Position numbers and translations under genes: made by a program
The notes under the pieces: model-generated
The model's database searches: none
Told to the model about the DNA's origin: nothing
Seen by the model: only the letters and a program-made list of their open reading frames with translations
Assembly (NCBI RefSeq): GCF_029265375.1
Contig: NZ_JAJUJJ010000002.1
Location: forward strand, 62,001 to 126,000
Direction of reading: 5' to 3'
Origin: Nesterenkonia sp.
GTDB lineage: Bacteria; Actinomycetota; Actinomycetes; Actinomycetales; Micrococcaceae
Length of the DNA stretch: 64,000 nucleotides
In this document: one piece after another, positions 63,738 through 64,000 of the stretch
Layout: the number at the start of each line of letters is the position of its first letter
Numbering within the stretch: position 1 is the first letter of the stretch

Positions 63738-63753
63738 TGTGACTAAGGTCACT
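63738..63753. promoter_or_regulatory. CRP/GlxR-like binding site
   Basis: TGTGACTAAGGTCACT matches TGTGA-N6-TCACA at 9 of 10 positions; the inner GTGAC/GTCAC pair perfectly. Located between the DeoR gene and the gene at 63805, suiting carbon catabolite control of rhamnose use. Confidence 0.6.
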
Positions 63754-63763
63754 CGCATATCGA

Positions 63764-63776
63764 GGTTCAATGAACC
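63764..63776. promoter_or_regulatory. DeoR-type operator, perfect palindrome
   Basis: GGTTCA-A-TGAACC, 6-bp perfect arms, 28 bp before ATG 63805. Shares TTCAAT with the site at 63645 and GTTC-AT with the site at 62742. Confidence 0.65.
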
Positions 63777-63804
63777 AGTCCTAGTACCGCTAAGGGGATC
63801 ACAG

Positions 63805-64000
63805 ATGACCACAGCAGGGCCGTATGAGGGACTCACGTCCTCGGAGAAGGCCATGGAACGCGCTATGCAGGCCGGCAACGGCGTGCTCCGGCTGGCGCCG
63901 GCCTGGGTGCCGCGAGCCTTCTGCACTCCGGGCAAGCGCATCCGCCTGCATCCCGATGACTATTACCCCCTGGGCAAGGACCGGGGCGGCATCGATGAAC
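63805..64000 (+). CDS. Cupin / phosphomannose-isomerase-like sugar isomerase (partial, N-terminus only)
   Basis: 65 residues visible: MTTAGPYEGLTSSEKAMERA, then LRLAPAWVPRAFCTPGKRIR, LHPDDYYPLGKDRGGIDE. The WVPR..CTPGKR.RLHPDDYYxLG motif resembles a cupin group often annotated as class I mannose-6-phosphate isomerase in actinobacteria (from memory). Place and operators suggest a role in rhamnose or related sugar use, possibly the missing isomerase step. It is cut off by the window edge. Confidence 0.5.
   Translation, partial: MTTAGPYEGLTSSEKAMERAMQAGNGVLRLAPAWVPRAFCTPGKRIRLHPDDYYPLGKDRGGIDE

Overview
The window is a high-GC actinobacterial chromosome segment, most likely from a Micrococcaceae-type soil organism (Arthrobacter/Nesterenkonia-like). 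The reasons are the DUF3073 protein, a HAIR (HspR) operator in front of clpB, a fused HAD-GH65 phosphorylase, a CGNR zinc-finger regulator, a lysG-lysE pair, and dense GC-rich operons with many GTG starts. This assignment is inference from gene content. No rRNA, tRNA, CRISPR array, transposase or integrase was seen.

Layout. 1-3.4 kb: a SBP_bac_5-type ABC transporter (partial permease plus lipoprotein) divergent from a LacI regulator, in noticeably less GC-rich DNA. 3.5-7.1 kb: a TetR gene, the stump of a sugar ABC operon (intact MalG-type permease, truncated MalF-type permease) and a DHA2 drug exporter. 7.1-32.5 kb: mostly housekeeping or conserved genes, including a sirtuin with an internal duplication, DUF3073, clpB, an NodB-type deacetylase, LLM oxidoreductase, lysG/lysE, a desaturase-like flavoprotein, MATE, CPBP protease, a double-hotdog thioesterase and the HAD-GH65 fusion. 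32.6-34.4 kb: a frameshifted AraC gene and an orphan CoA-transferase B subunit preceded by a thiolase fragment.

34.5-40.0 kb is an operon (M20 deacylase, alcohol dehydrogenase, enolase-superfamily racemase, COG3375-type acetyltransferase, IclR). It fits the known succinylation, racemisation and desuccinylation route from D- to L-amino acids. 40.2-45.2 kb is a malonate-use locus: MadL/MadM uptake, one polypeptide joining malonyl-CoA decarboxylase to malonyl-CoA synthetase, and a divergent FCD-GntR regulator. 45.2-51.5 kb is an IclR / LigAB extradiol dioxygenase / amidohydrolase / succinate-semialdehyde dehydrogenase / LysR cluster for an unknown, perhaps N-heterocyclic, aromatic compound. Its ligA has an in-frame stop codon and its amidohydrolase is frameshifted.

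51.6-54.2 kb: glycerate kinase with a GntP permease. 54.3-57.3 kb: etfB-etfA-MFS with overlapping stops and starts. 57.8-63.8 kb: an L-rhamnose operon (aldolase/dehydrogenase fusion, rhamnulokinase, lactate dehydrogenase) with a DeoR regulator, related GTTCRAT operators, a CRP-like site, and the start of a cupin/phosphomannose-isomerase-like gene running off the right edge.

The main themes are (i) fused catabolic enzymes, (ii) compact catabolic operons each with its own regulator and visible operators, and (iii) a cluster of broken genes between 32 and 49 kb that indicates either ongoing pathway decay or local base-call errors.
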